DNA from: a virus
Length of the DNA: 25,152 bases
Reading direction: 5' to 3' (one strand)
IMG/VR virus record: IMGVR_UViG_3300044961_000069
Coordinates: 1-25,152 of that record
Part shown: positions 1-7,926 of the stretch, piece by piece
Layout of the letters: every line of letters begins with the position of its first letter
Numbering within the stretch: position 1 is the stretch's first letter
The notes under the pieces: generated by a model
What the model saw: the letters and a program-made list of their open reading frames with translations, nothing else
Databases searched by the model: none
Told to the model about the DNA's origin: nothing
Program-made: the position numbers and the translations under genes

Positions 1-836
1 GACAAAGCCTGAGCTAGGGTGCTGTACTCAGGACGTGTGGTATTCGTCCCGGTCCTTGCGCCTCGGAAAATCCGCGACCCGCTGCGAGGGTTGTACGGAT
101 CAGCCTGCGAATTGAGCAACGGAAACCATACGGCGGGACTGTAGAGCGTGTTGTCCTCGCACAACGGACCGCCTTCCGTAGTCACCTCGAAACGCAGCGC
201 AGTGCCTGCGAGGTTGTTGCCGTAGTCGGCGAGCTGGAAGTCGGTGAACACGACATAGGCGAGACCACGATACGCAGGAACGTTGCCCACACCTTCCCAT
301 GCCTCAATCGTCGGGTCCGGCTGCTGATCCTCCACACCGAGATACACCGCCATGCCCGCGTCGAAGGCGTCTGCGGCATTGATGCGGCTCGCGTAGGCTA
401 GATTGTCTTCGTCGTCAAGCTGCGGTCGCCGGTCGTAGATCAGCTTGCCTCCTGCCCAGATGCGCCGCACGCCAGTGATGGGACCCTCGCACAGACCCAC
501 CGCAAAGCTGACCGCATAGGTCGTGGTCTCGACCCGCTGCGTCGGGCCGCCCTTGCCGCCCACTCGCTCGCTGGTCGTCGTGGGGAGCAGGTCGGTGGAC
601 CAGATGATGTTCCCGGCGATCGCATAGGTGCCGTAGACAAGCGGGATCGGCGCGCCGAGCGCCGAGCTGGTGACTGAGAGGTCATCGAGCTTCGGCCCCG
701 AGACGGTGCCGAGGTCGGTCGGGAACAGCGCCTGGCCGGCCAGGTTGCCCAGCAGAAAGCCGAGCTGCGGGTTGCCGAAGAAGCTGCCAACTATGGTGCC
801 GCCAATGACGAGAACGGCCTGACCAACGTTCGACAT
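1..836 (-). CDS. Phage tail tip protein, GTA TipJ / lambda J N-terminal family (partial)
   Basis: The open frame runs from ATG at 836 to the window edge without a stop, giving 278 codons; the 3' end is missing. The N-terminus (MSNVGQAVLVIGG...) is glycine-rich and hydrophobic. It is followed by the segments LGAPIPLVYGTYAIAGNIIW, FAVGLCEGPI, RRIWAGGKLIYDRR, YLGVEDQQPDPTIEAW and VPAYRGLAYVVFTDFQLADY, which are hallmarks of the tail-tip protein family that closes GTA-like tail operons. In that family the protein forms the baseplate hub and helps host recognition. The start overlaps the stop of the NlpC/P60 gene by one base (TGATG), and the order DUF2460-DUF2163-NlpC-tip protein is the standard one. 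The family call is firm; the receptor specificity cannot be told. Confidence 0.88.
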   Translation of the reverse strand, partial: MSNVGQAVLVIGGTIVGSFFGNPQLGFLLGNLAGQALFPTDLGTVSGPKLDDLSVTSSALGAPIPLVYGTYAIAGNIIWSTDLLPTTTSERVGGKGGPTQRVETTTYAVSFAVGLCEGPITGVRRIWAGGKLIYDRRPQLDDEDNLAYASRINAADAFDAGMAVYLGVEDQQPDPTIEAWEGVGNVPAYRGLAYVVFTDFQLADYGNNLAGTALRFEVTTEGGPLCEDNTLYSPAVWFPLLNSQADPYNPRSGSRIFRGARTGTNTTRPEYSTLAQAL

Positions 837-1246
837 CAGTAGGCTACTCCGGGCAGGCGCCAGACCGACTGCGTGAGCTTCGGCCAGGGGTGGCGGTAGC
901 CGTGCTCGACCACCCGGCCCACCGTCGAAAGCGCGTGAATCAGCGTCGGCCCGGTGCAGATCGCGACGTGGTGCGGGTCACGATTCCAGCGCACGACGAT
1001 AAGCGAGGCCGGCTCGGGTCCGGGCGCCGGCGTGCAGCGCTCGGCAATCTCTTCCAGCAGCCGGCCGTCGGTCGGGCGGCGCGCGTACCCGGTGGCGTCA
1101 AAGTCGGCCGGCAGCAGGCCGAGTTCGCGGCCCACGACGATGGCCAGCCCCACGCAGTCGATACCCTCGCGGGACCGACCCTGGTGGCGAAACGGGACGC
1201 CTACCCAGGTACGCGCGAGATCGATCACGGCAGAAGCGGGCCTCAT
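836..1246 (-). CDS. NlpC/P60-family tail cell-wall hydrolase
   Basis: This 136-residue protein has the NlpC/P60 (peptidase C40) layout. The nucleophile Cys31 lies in GIDCVGLA, His93 in DPHHVAI, and a third polar residue, His104, in LIHA. In GTA-like tails this enzyme sits at the tip and cuts the peptidoglycan peptide during DNA entry. The frame stays open further upstream, but the ATG at 1246 overlaps the stop of the DUF2163 gene by four bases (ATGA) and gives the usual family N-terminus (MRPASAVIDLARTWVG), so I chose it. The product is short because it is the catalytic domain alone, as is normal for this operon. Confidence 0.9.
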   Translation of the reverse strand: MRPASAVIDLARTWVGVPFRHQGRSREGIDCVGLAIVVGRELGLLPADFDATGYARRPTDGRLLEEIAERCTPAPGPEPASLIVVRWNRDPHHVAICTGPTLIHALSTVGRVVEHGYRHPWPKLTQSVWRLPGVAY

Positions 1247-2133
1247 GTCTCTCCGTACTGGATGATCTTGTTTCGGCCAGGGATCAATGCCCCGTGGCCG
1301 CGGAAGTTCAGAATGTTGGAGAAGCGATCGCGGCACGTTGCGAGGGTCTTGTCGCATCCAGGGGTGATCGTGAACGTGTCGCCCACCTCGACGGCAGCCG
1401 GCATCAGCTCGAACAGTTCGAGGCGGCCGAGGACATCGTCGATCGAATCGCGCTTCACCTCCATCGAGAACCCGTCGTTTTCGCCCGACGTGAAGGTCAG
1501 CAGCCCACCGACGAAGTCGCCGGCCGCGGGCGTGCCGCCGCCCGTCAGCGTCGCGTTAAACCGTCGGCGGGAGGTTACGGCCGTCACGGTTCCGGAGACG
1601 GTCAGGGCCGCCAGCGACACGCCGCAGCGGGCGTCGCCGAGCTCGGCGTCGCAGCTCGTCGCATAGGTGCGCACGACGACCTGCCGCAGCCGCTGGGTCA
1701 GGCCACGCAGCTCGGCCCGATACATGCCCTCCGACGTGCGCTCGATGTTGCCGAGCGTGCCGGTACGCAGCACCACCTGACCTTCGCTCGGGGCGCGCCA
1801 ATCCACCATAAAGAGCACTACGGGGGCGTCGTCGAACAGGCCCGCCTCGATGTCGGCCGCGGTCAGGTCCAAAAGGCTCAGATCCTGCGAAACCGCGCCC
1901 TCTACCGACAAGTTGTCCACCGACAGGTCTGAGCTGGAGCGGATCGAGCTGCCCGTGATGCCGGCGCGCGCGGCATAGGTGCCCGCGAGATCGCCGCCGG
2001 CGATTACCAGATCCTGGTCATGCTCGGTGCCGAGCACCCGCTCGCCGTCGCGCCGTTCGACGCGCCAACAGAGCGCGAGCGTGGTCGCTGCGCCGGCGAT
2101 CATCGCCTGTATGTTGGCGGGCAGCGTCCTCAC
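1243..2133 (-). CDS. DUF2163 / phage BR0599 family tail protein
   Basis: The 296-residue product matches the DUF2163 family of GTA-like tail modules, which form the hub next to the distal tail protein. The N-terminal half carries the family pattern around TLALCWRVERRDGERVLG and the D-rich stretch DLTAADIEAGLFDDAPV. The C-terminus has the typical cysteine-bearing end (PGCDKTLATCRDRF, then NFRGHGALIPG). The start is GTG at 2133, overlapping the upstream stop by four bases (GTGA). It sits between DUF2460 and NlpC/P60 as in other such operons. Cysteines in YATSCDAELGDARCGV and in the C-terminal motif suggest metal or disulfide sites, which is inference. Confidence 0.9.
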   Translation of the reverse strand: MRTLPANIQAMIAGAATTLALCWRVERRDGERVLGTEHDQDLVIAGGDLAGTYAARAGITGSSIRSSSDLSVDNLSVEGAVSQDLSLLDLTAADIEAGLFDDAPVVLFMVDWRAPSEGQVVLRTGTLGNIERTSEGMYRAELRGLTQRLRQVVVRTYATSCDAELGDARCGVSLAALTVSGTVTAVTSRRRFNATLTGGGTPAAGDFVGGLLTFTSGENDGFSMEVKRDSIDDVLGRLELFELMPAAVEVGDTFTITPGCDKTLATCRDRFSNILNFRGHGALIPGRNKIIQYGET

Positions 2134-2759
2134 AGCTTGACCTCGATCAGTACCACCCGCACGGCCTGGACGGCTGCGTCGGAGTCGTCGCGGAAGGTCA
2201 GCTCGAAGGGCTGGTCGCCGTCGAACCGGACCGGAACGTCGAATTCGCCGCCCCAGGTGACGGCGCCGGCTGGTTCTGCGGCGAGGGTAACGATGCCGGT
2301 CGTGGTATCGACCGTGAAGTGGGTCTCGGCGACGAGCGGCGTGCCGCCGTCGGCGACGGTGATCGTCCCGGCGACCGGCTTGCGGATGCGCCGGTCCGAG
2401 GACAGCGCGCCGGCAGTGTAGCGCTTCGTCAACTGGTAGGTCAGGCCGGACACCAGCACCAGGGGCTGGTCGGTAGGCGCCGGAGTGAGGTGGCCGCGGC
2501 AGCTCTTGAAATCCGTCCAGTCCTTGAACCGGAACGCTACGTGCTCGCCGCCGACCGCGTGGTGATACTCGAGGATCGCCGCGATGTCGGCCTCGAGGTG
2601 CTCGACGTCGAACTCGAAGATGCGTTGAGCCTCGGCCCAGTTGCGGTTGCGGAACTCCGCGCCGCTCGCCCGTATGGTCTTGGTCGTCGAGTAGCGCGGG
2701 ATCACACGCACGCCGAGCGCCGGTGGCAGTGGGAATCGGGGGGTTTCTAGGAAGCTCAT
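2130..2759 (-). CDS. DUF2460 family tail protein (distal tail / baseplate)
   Basis: The 209-residue product starts MSFLETPRFP and contains the DUF2460 signatures: the Y-S-T-T-K-T-I-R region after the N-terminus, the helical segment around FDVEHLEADIAAILEYHHA, and AFRFKDWTDFKS. Members of this family follow the tape measure gene and are thought to form the distal tail or adaptor ring. Here the ATG at 2759 overlaps the stop of the tape measure gene by one base (TGATG), and the stop overlaps the GTG of the DUF2163 gene. Length and position fit the family; nothing is missing. Confidence 0.88.
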   Translation of the reverse strand: MSFLETPRFPLPPALGVRVIPRYSTTKTIRASGAEFRNRNWAEAQRIFEFDVEHLEADIAAILEYHHAVGGEHVAFRFKDWTDFKSCRGHLTPAPTDQPLVLVSGLTYQLTKRYTAGALSSDRRIRKPVAGTITVADGGTPLVAETHFTVDTTTGIVTLAAEPAGAVTWGGEFDVPVRFDGDQPFELTFRDDSDAAVQAVRVVLIEVKL

Positions 2760-5086
2760 CAGCCGCTCCGCCGCGCCGCGCGCGCGAGGCCTCGAGCGGC
2801 GGCGGCCGCGATCTGCTCCTCGGTGGCGCGCGAGATACGCCCGTCGGGGGCGTTGACCTGGAAATGGTTGTGGACCGTCATCCCGCCAACCGCGGCCGTG
2901 CGGATGGTGCTTTCAGTGGTGCCGCCGACCAGTCCGCCGGTGGCGTATCGGACCGGCTTCAGCTGAAGTCCGTTGATGCGCCGCAGCAAATCGAGCATCC
3001 CTGGCTGCGCGACCGCCGCCTGGCGCACGACGAACTCGCCGTTCGACAGCCACGCGGGGATCACGTCGGCGGTCGGCCCTCCGGGGCCGCTCACCTTGCC
3101 GCCCTCGGCCATCAGGCGCCGCCCGGCAATCAGGCCGCCAGTGGCCGCCCGGACGCCCCCGAGGCCAAGGAACCGGCCAAGCGACCCGAGAATACCGCCA
3201 CCGGCTCCGCCGCCGAAGATGGCGCTGGCGATGTCCTTGGCTACGGCCTCCGCAGCAATACGAGCGAGGGATGCGATGATCGAATCCGCGAGGCTCTTCA
3301 CGGCCGCCTCGAAGTTCTTCGCCTCCCTGATCCCGTCCGTGAGCCAGCTCGTCAGGTCGGCGGTGACCGCCTGCTCGGCGTCCTCACGAAACCGCGCCAG
3401 GGCGTCCCCGGCCTTGGCCACAGCAATCGCAACCTGGCGATACTGCAACTCGAGCCGCTCCGCCTCTGCGATAAGCGCGGGATCGCCTGAAGCCGCCGCC
3501 GCGGCGCGCAGCTGCTCGACGATCTGCTCGAGCACCGGCAGGCGAGAAGCCTCCAGCGCCGCAATCTGGCGCTGTCCCTCCCGCTGGGTCGTGATGCCGA
3601 GCTCGACGTCCTGCTCGATGCGCTGGCGCGCGAGAGCCAAATCCTCGAACTCGCGGCGAATCTGAGCGCCGAGATCATTGGCCTCAAGGGCGGTGGCGGT
3701 GCGCGCCCGGATCTGGTCGAACCGGTCAAGATCGGCCTGAGTCAACTGCCCGGCCAGCTCAAGCGTCGCGCGCCGCTTGGCGAGTTCCTCGTCCAGTGCC
3801 CGAAGCGCCGCTTCTCTACCGCGCCCCGTTAGCTCTAGCAGCTGCTGCTCCGTGATAAACCGCGCCTGGGCCGCCGCCTCCTCACGCCGCAGCTGCTCTT
3901 GAGCCGCCCGCTCCGCCTCCCGCCGCAGGCGCTCGGCCTCGCGATCCGCAGCCGCTCGCCCTGCCGCACGATCAACGGTCGGCGGGATCTCTGCATCGAA
4001 CTCTGGACGCGCGCGCACCTTCACTGGCGGCGCGTCCCGATTAGCCTCGGCGATGACCTGGTTCAGGCCGGCGGAAAAGTCCTCCCGGAACTTCTCGAAG
4101 TCCACGCGGCCACGGTCCCCGAGATCCCGCCAGATGCTGGCCGCCTCCGAGAAGCGCCCGCCGAGTCCGGCGGACACGAGAGCCGCGAACCCGCCGATCT
4201 GGTCGCCGAGGCCGCGTATGACGGCGCTGACCGTCGTACCGAACAGCTGGAACACCGAGACGACCGTGCGCAGAATACGGCCTGTCTCCTGGCCGTAGCT
4301 GCGAAGCTTGTCGACGCCATCCGTTTGAATGGAGTCCGAGACCTGCTCCATGGCGGCGGCGATCGACGGCGCGAGACCCGACAGGAACGCGGTGGCGACA
4401 CCCCGGGCCGACTGGCGAATCCGCACGAAGGAGTCGTTCGCTGCCGCGGCGGCGTTGGCCAGGTCCGAATCAATCAGGACGCCGGCCCGGCGGGCAGCCT
4501 CCGCCACCCCATCCAGGCCTTGCTCAGCCACATCCTGCAGAAGCGGAAGCAGCTGCGCGCCAGACCTCCCGAACAGCTCGACGGCAAGCCTGGTCCTCTG
4601 CGCGCTGTTCTCGAGCGCACCGAGCTTCCTCGCGACGATGTCGAAGGCCTCGCCAGTGCTGCGGCCCGCGAAGTCGCGCGCGGTCAGCCCAAGGCGCGCG
4701 AAGGCCTGCGTCTGTCGTCCCGTCCCGCGCTCGAGTTCGCCGAGTGAGCGGGTCAGGAACGTCAAACCTGTGCGCAGCTGTTCAGTGCTTACGTCGGCCG
4801 TCTCGCTGGCGAACGCCAGCGCTGAATACTCCTCTACCGTCGCGCCGACCGCCGCCGCGGCCTTGCCGGCCGCATCGGCTGCGTTAAGCGCCGAGCGCGC
4901 AAAAGCAGCGAGGCCGCCAACAGCCGCCACAGCGCCAAGGCTGCGGATCGCTCCGCGCAGGCTATCGAACCCTCGCTTGCTGGTCTCATTGACGCGGTCT
5001 GCCTGGCGCTGGGTCGCAGACAGCGCCTGCTGGACCTCGCGGATACCCTCGGCGGATAGGCGGACGCGGACGTCGGGGGTGCTCAT
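2759..5086 (-). CDS. Tail tape measure protein
   Basis: At 775 residues this is the longest gene of the tail block, and it follows the G/GT chaperones as tape measure genes do. The N-terminal 60 residues are polar, followed by an Ala/Gly-rich hydrophobic stretch (about 45-80). The centre (about 370-570) is a long Ala/Glu/Arg-rich coiled-coil region. Near the C-terminus are Gly-rich hydrophobic segments (GGGAGGGILGSLGRFLGLGG) and the typical end motif SNGEFVVRQAAVAQPGMLDLL. The protein fixes tail length; by the usual 0.15 nm per residue it would give a tail of roughly 115 nm. The ATG at 5086 follows the stop of the frameshifted GT product by seven bases and lacks a good Shine-Dalgarno, so translation may be coupled to GT. 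Confidence 0.9.
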   Translation of the reverse strand: MSTPDVRVRLSAEGIREVQQALSATQRQADRVNETSKRGFDSLRGAIRSLGAVAAVGGLAAFARSALNAADAAGKAAAAVGATVEEYSALAFASETADVSTEQLRTGLTFLTRSLGELERGTGRQTQAFARLGLTARDFAGRSTGEAFDIVARKLGALENSAQRTRLAVELFGRSGAQLLPLLQDVAEQGLDGVAEAARRAGVLIDSDLANAAAAANDSFVRIRQSARGVATAFLSGLAPSIAAAMEQVSDSIQTDGVDKLRSYGQETGRILRTVVSVFQLFGTTVSAVIRGLGDQIGGFAALVSAGLGGRFSEAASIWRDLGDRGRVDFEKFREDFSAGLNQVIAEANRDAPPVKVRARPEFDAEIPPTVDRAAGRAAADREAERLRREAERAAQEQLRREEAAAQARFITEQQLLELTGRGREAALRALDEELAKRRATLELAGQLTQADLDRFDQIRARTATALEANDLGAQIRREFEDLALARQRIEQDVELGITTQREGQRQIAALEASRLPVLEQIVEQLRAAAAASGDPALIAEAERLELQYRQVAIAVAKAGDALARFREDAEQAVTADLTSWLTDGIREAKNFEAAVKSLADSIIASLARIAAEAVAKDIASAIFGGGAGGGILGSLGRFLGLGGVRAATGGLIAGRRLMAEGGKVSGPGGPTADVIPAWLSNGEFVVRQAAVAQPGMLDLLRRINGLQLKPVRYATGGLVGGTTESTIRTAAVGGMTVHNHFQVNAPDGRISRATEEQIAAAAARGLARAARRSG

Positions 5087-5093
5087 CGGTAGG

Positions 5094-5743
5094 TCAGTAC
5101 TCCGGCGGTGGCGCGGGCGGTTTCTGGGTGGACTGTCGGCTGGCCCAGGTCAGCACCTGGACCTTGTAGGCCTCTATCTCGGCCTCGCGGATCTGATGGA
5201 GATAGGCGAGCAGCACCTCGCGCAGCGGCCAGCTCGCGGCCCTCCTGGCCAGGTCGTAGTCGTGCCCCGCCACGGACCGGACAATTCCGGTCCACTCGCC
5301 GAGGTCTAGTGAGCCGCGCTCCGCTCTCGACTGGCCTCGGCCTCGGCTCTCGAAGAGATGCGGGAAATCGCCAACGAGCGCAGCTCGCGCCGAAAAAAAC
5401 CGAGCACGGCCTCTGCCGCCAGCTGGTGGACCAGACGGCGGTCCTCCTCGGTATTGCAGGCCCCGAGGTGCGCCGAGGTCGCCGCGGCCACCTCCGGAGA
5501 CCACTGATCCTCGGTCGTGCCCACCGGCAGCAGGTAGCCGCCAAGCAGTTCGCAGACGACCCCGCTCGACACCAGCTCTCCGTAGAGCCGGAGACTGTAG
5601 GCCTCCGGCTCTTCGCCCAGATCCGGGACTGCCCTGTCGAGACCCGAGCGTCGCAGCAGGCGCTGTAGGTAGAGGTCATGGAGCACCGTCCGGCGCTCCA
5701 TGTTCGCCACGGCGAATAGCTTGCCGCCGATCTTCAGGTCCAT
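5094..5743 (-). CDS. Tail assembly chaperone GT-like fusion made by -1 frameshift
   Basis: The predicted product is residues 1-117 of the G-like frame (5743-5393) joined, after a -1 slip on the T heptamer at 5399-5393, to 99 residues read from 5393 to the stop at 5094, 216 residues in all. The extension (SARAALVGDFPH... to KPPAPPPEY) has a sensible helical sequence (WPLREVLLAYLHQIREAEIEAYKVQ) and no good start of its own. Lambda G/GT and many siphophages make the same pair of chaperones, which load the tape measure before tube polymerisation. The position between the tube protein and tape measure genes agrees. The frameshift is inferred from frame geometry and motif; it is not demonstrated. 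Confidence 0.8.
5306..5743 (-). CDS. Tail assembly chaperone G-like (zero-frame product)
   Basis: The zero-frame product has 145 residues and ends in SRERSAAH about 30 codons after the slippery site. Its ATG at 5743 overlaps the stop of the tube protein gene by one base (TGATG). The N-terminus (MDLKIGGKLFAVANMERRTV) followed by helices fits the position of gpG, the shorter and more abundant chaperone. No motif by itself proves the family; the call rests on operon position, size and the in-frame slippery heptamer. Confidence 0.78.
   Translation of the reverse strand: MDLKIGGKLFAVANMERRTVLHDLYLQRLLRRSGLDRAVPDLGEEPEAYSLRLYGELVSSGVVCELLGGYLLPVGTTEDQWSPEVAAATSAHLGACNTEEDRRLVHQLAAEAVLGFFRRELRSLAISRISSRAEAEASRERSAAH
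5374..5399 (-). promoter_or_regulatory. Programmed -1 ribosomal frameshift site (T TTT TTT plus hairpin)
   Basis: On the minus strand the run T7 at 5399-5393 reads GGT TTT TTT CGG in the G frame, so it is an in-phase X XXY YYZ heptamer (T TTT TTT). Slipping back one base enters exactly the open GT frame. Four to five bases downstream is a small stem: CGAGC (5387-5383), loop TGC, GCTCG (5379-5375), with a possible extra G-T pair. Spacing is normal for a stimulatory hairpin, though the stem is short. Confidence 0.78.
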
Positions 5744-6663
5744 CAGGAGACCAGCTGGATCTTGAAGTACTGCGACTCGCTGGTGCCGTTGCGGCTCGTG
5801 TCCTTGAGCAGCTTGCCAGTCAGCTCGAGGGCGGCGTACTCGTCACCAATGAAGGGCACATTCGACGCGGCGCCGAGCTTCTGCCGGAACACATGCACCG
5901 ACACCGACTTGCCGCTGCGGGCCTCGTTCAATCCGTCGAAGACGATCTCGTACTCCTGCGAGGCGTTGAGCAGCGCCTCGACGGCGTCTCCGGCCAGGCG
6001 TGTGTAGTCGACGTCGTAGACCTGCCCGTCGGTGATCGCGGCGTCCGCCGTGATCTCGATTCCGCCACCGACCGCGATGAAGTCGGTGCTGGCAGTGAGG
6101 TTGACCCGACCCATGCAGGTCAGCACCGCCGTGCCGTCGGTGACCGTCGCGCCGACGGTCGTCGGGAACGTCGGCGGCGCGGCATCCGTTGTGCCGGCCG
6201 TGCTGACCCGGTAGTAGAAGCCATTCGGGGCCGCCGGTACGAGAAGATCATTCAGGGCAACCGCCGTCGAATTGGCGCGGGCGCCCGGCGTCGCGGCAAG
6301 CGTCACCACTGGCACGACCGCCGTGTCGATCGGCGCGTCCAGCTTGACCAGGCCACCCCGATAGAGGGCGTGCTCCTCGTCGGTCACAGCGCCGGCGGAG
6401 ATGGCGGAGCTGTTGCCGAACAGCGCCACCGCCAGATTCTCCGGAGACAGGTCGTGGAGCGTCATCGAGGCCTCGACCGACTGGACGCGGCGCACCTCGT
6501 TATAGGTGCCGCCGCCCGGCTTCGTGTAGTCCTTCAGCTCCTTGACGTCCTCGCTGATGCTGAAGCTCAGGGCCGAGACGTTGCCGACGAAGCGCAGCGG
6601 CGCCCCGGAACCGACCGTGCGCAGGTACACCTTGCCGCTACCGATGTAGCTGTAGTCGCTCAT
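5743..6663 (-). CDS. Major tail tube protein
   Basis: This 306-residue protein opens with MSDYSYIGSGKVYLR and carries a charged motif (SFSISEDVKELKDYTKPGGG) typical of tail tube proteins in this position. A middle insert rich in Ala, Thr and Val (about 120-200, with NGFYYRVSTAGTTDAAPPTF and VTDGTAVLTCMG) looks like an extra beta domain decorating the tube. The C-terminal part (EYEIVFDGLNEARSGKSVSV, YAALELTGKLLKD) returns to the tube fold. It precedes the G/GT chaperones and follows the tail terminator, as gpV does in lambda. A good Shine-Dalgarno (GAGGAA) lies upstream of the ATG at 6663. Confidence 0.87.
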   Translation of the reverse strand: MSDYSYIGSGKVYLRTVGSGAPLRFVGNVSALSFSISEDVKELKDYTKPGGGTYNEVRRVQSVEASMTLHDLSPENLAVALFGNSSAISAGAVTDEEHALYRGGLVKLDAPIDTAVVPVVTLAATPGARANSTAVALNDLLVPAAPNGFYYRVSTAGTTDAAPPTFPTTVGATVTDGTAVLTCMGRVNLTASTDFIAVGGGIEITADAAITDGQVYDVDYTRLAGDAVEALLNASQEYEIVFDGLNEARSGKSVSVHVFRQKLGAASNVPFIGDEYAALELTGKLLKDTSRNGTSESQYFKIQLVS

Positions 6664-6724
6664 GAAAGATTCCTCTGTGATGAACGCCGCTCACGCGCGG
6701 CCACGCCCGGCGTTCCGGGAACTG

Positions 6725-7159
6725 TCACCGCCGCGTGTGGGCGGTGTACCGAATGACTGCGCCGACCCACTTCAGGCCGTCGGCCTGGGGGATTCGCTCG
6801 ACGCTCGCGAACTTTGGAAAGTCCGTTCCATGCGGGAAGCGAGCCTGCTGGTCTTGCATGGCGCGCTCGACGTCCTCGATGATCTCGTGCAGCCGCAATT
6901 GGGCGTTGTCCCGGTCGCTCGTGACCTTGGCGATGATCGCGACCGTGACGGCCCGGCCGATCGCCCGCAGCGCCGGATTGAGCGGCGCCGACATGCCCTC
7001 GAGCACGACGGCCAGGAACTCGTCCTGATCGTCGCGCACCTGGCCAGGCTCGAGCTCGACGGTGGCCCCGGCGCTGGTCCTGTAGCCGTTGCCCGGGGTG
7101 ATTCTCGTCAGGCACGCCCGCACGGACTCAAGCAGCTGCCAGCTGAGGGGGCTACTCAC
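6725..7159 (-). CDS. Tail terminator-like (gpU position) minor tail protein
   Basis: The 144-residue product (MSSPLSWQLLESVRACLTRI...) lies between the gpFII-like gene and the tube protein gene, the place of gpU in lambda. Its size is close to gpU (131 residues in lambda). Visible features are an N-terminal helix, a beta-rich middle around VELEPGQVRDDQDEFLAVVLEG and a long helix LHEIIEDVERAMQDQQARFP. Start is GTG at 7159, overlapping the previous stop by eight bases. I do not see a diagnostic motif; the function is inferred from position and length. Confidence 0.6.
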   Translation of the reverse strand: MSSPLSWQLLESVRACLTRITPGNGYRTSAGATVELEPGQVRDDQDEFLAVVLEGMSAPLNPALRAIGRAVTVAIIAKVTSDRDNAQLRLHEIIEDVERAMQDQQARFPHGTDFPKFASVERIPQADGLKWVGAVIRYTAHTRR

Positions 7160-7472
7160 GGACCACCACCCACGTCGACAGCGACTCGTCCTCGCGGATC
7201 ATCTTGGCGAGCTCGAAGGTCTCACCGTCGACGGTCACGCGCGCGCCAACCTCCAGCGTCCCTACCTCAGCCAGGCGGAAGGTGACGAGCGTCTGCACGC
7301 CCGCCACCTCCGCCTCGTCCTCGCCGAAGACCTGCGCGGCGCGGTCCACGTAGACCGAGCACGGGATCGGCCCGGTCCCGCCCTCGTAGACCGCGGAATC
7401 GGCCATGCCAGCGCCCAGCAGCGCGCCCATGATCTGGTCGTCGAGCGACCGCAGGAACGCGCGTTGGGACAC
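7152..7472 (-). CDS. Head-tail attachment protein, gpFII-like
   Basis: This 106-residue protein has the pattern of the phage head-tail attachment family (lambda gpFII): a variable N-terminal arm, then a small beta barrel with FGEDEAEVAGVQTLVTFR, VGARVTVDGETFELAKM and the end STWVVVRE. The family protein caps the portal-connector and presents a surface for the tail. The start is GTG at 7472, eight bases... downstream of the cement gene stop at 7482. It lies directly after the cement protein gene and before the gpU-like gene, as expected in a lambda-type head module. Confidence 0.75.
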   Translation of the reverse strand: MSQRAFLRSLDDQIMGALLGAGMADSAVYEGGTGPIPCSVYVDRAAQVFGEDEAEVAGVQTLVTFRLAEVGTLEVGARVTVDGETFELAKMIREDESLSTWVVVRE

Positions 7473-7481
7473 GGCAGCCGA

Positions 7482-7844
7482 TTACGTGCGGGTGACGTTG
7501 CCCGGGGTCAACTTGACCTGGGCCGTGGTCTGGCCGCTCCCACCGGCAGCGATGGCGATCGCGGCGCCCATGAGGTCGCCGGTCGCCGGGGTCGCTGCCG
7601 AAGCGTCGAAGGCCGCCGCGGAGGCGTCCCACAGCAGCTTTTCTCCGGCCGCCCACACCGCCGCCGAAACCTTCGGCACGGTGAAGACACCCTCGATCGC
7701 CACACTGATGACCTGACCCGAGCCCGAGGCGCTGGTCAGGGCGATGCCGATCGCGTGCTGGAGCGGCACCACCGCACCCGCCGCGACGGCGCCGGCAGTC
7801 GTAAAGCTGATCACGTTGCCGGCCTGTACCTGATTCGTGGACAT
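7482..7844 (-). CDS. DUF2190 family capsid cement (decoration) protein
   Basis: A 120-residue, Ala/Gly/Val-rich beta protein with the DUF2190 pattern: MSTNQVQAGNVISFTT, AIGIALTSASGSGQVISVAI, FTVPKVSAAVWAAGEKLLWD and the repeated AATPATGDLMGAAIAIAAGG. DUF2190 proteins form trimers that stabilise the capsid surface like lambda gpD. The ATG at 7844 has a good Shine-Dalgarno (CAGGAGA). It follows the major capsid gene after an 82-base gap holding a strong hairpin. Confidence 0.85.
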   Translation of the reverse strand: MSTNQVQAGNVISFTTAGAVAAGAVVPLQHAIGIALTSASGSGQVISVAIEGVFTVPKVSAAVWAAGEKLLWDASAAAFDASAATPATGDLMGAAIAIAAGGSGQTTAQVKLTPGNVTRT

Positions 7845-7879
7845 GTTCCTGTCTCCTGATCCGAAATTCGAGTGAAGGG

Positions 7880-7908
7880 AGCGGGGGCCGGCTTACCCGG
7901 CCCCCGCT
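7880..7908 (-). terminator. Strong 12-bp hairpin between capsid and cement genes
   Basis: Arms at 7880-7891 and 7897-7908 pair over 12 bases (AGCGGGGGCCGG on the minus strand) with a five-base loop. On the minus strand the stem is followed by T and then CCCTTCACTCG, with no U tract. It may therefore be an mRNA-stabilising or attenuating structure rather than a full terminator. It sits 19 bases past the capsid stop codon, before the cement gene. Confidence 0.45.
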
Positions 7909-7926
7909 TCAGGCAGCTGCCGGCGC

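Noticed and set aside
5083-5679. A 198-codon minus-strand frame overlapping the chaperone genes
   Set aside because: It is in the third frame, neither G nor the -1 GT frame, is Arg/Ser/Pro-rich and lacks helices seen in the GT extension.
7880-7908. A full intrinsic terminator ending the late operon
   Set aside because: There is no U tract and cement, connector and tail genes continue in the same direction directly after it with no clear new promoter.
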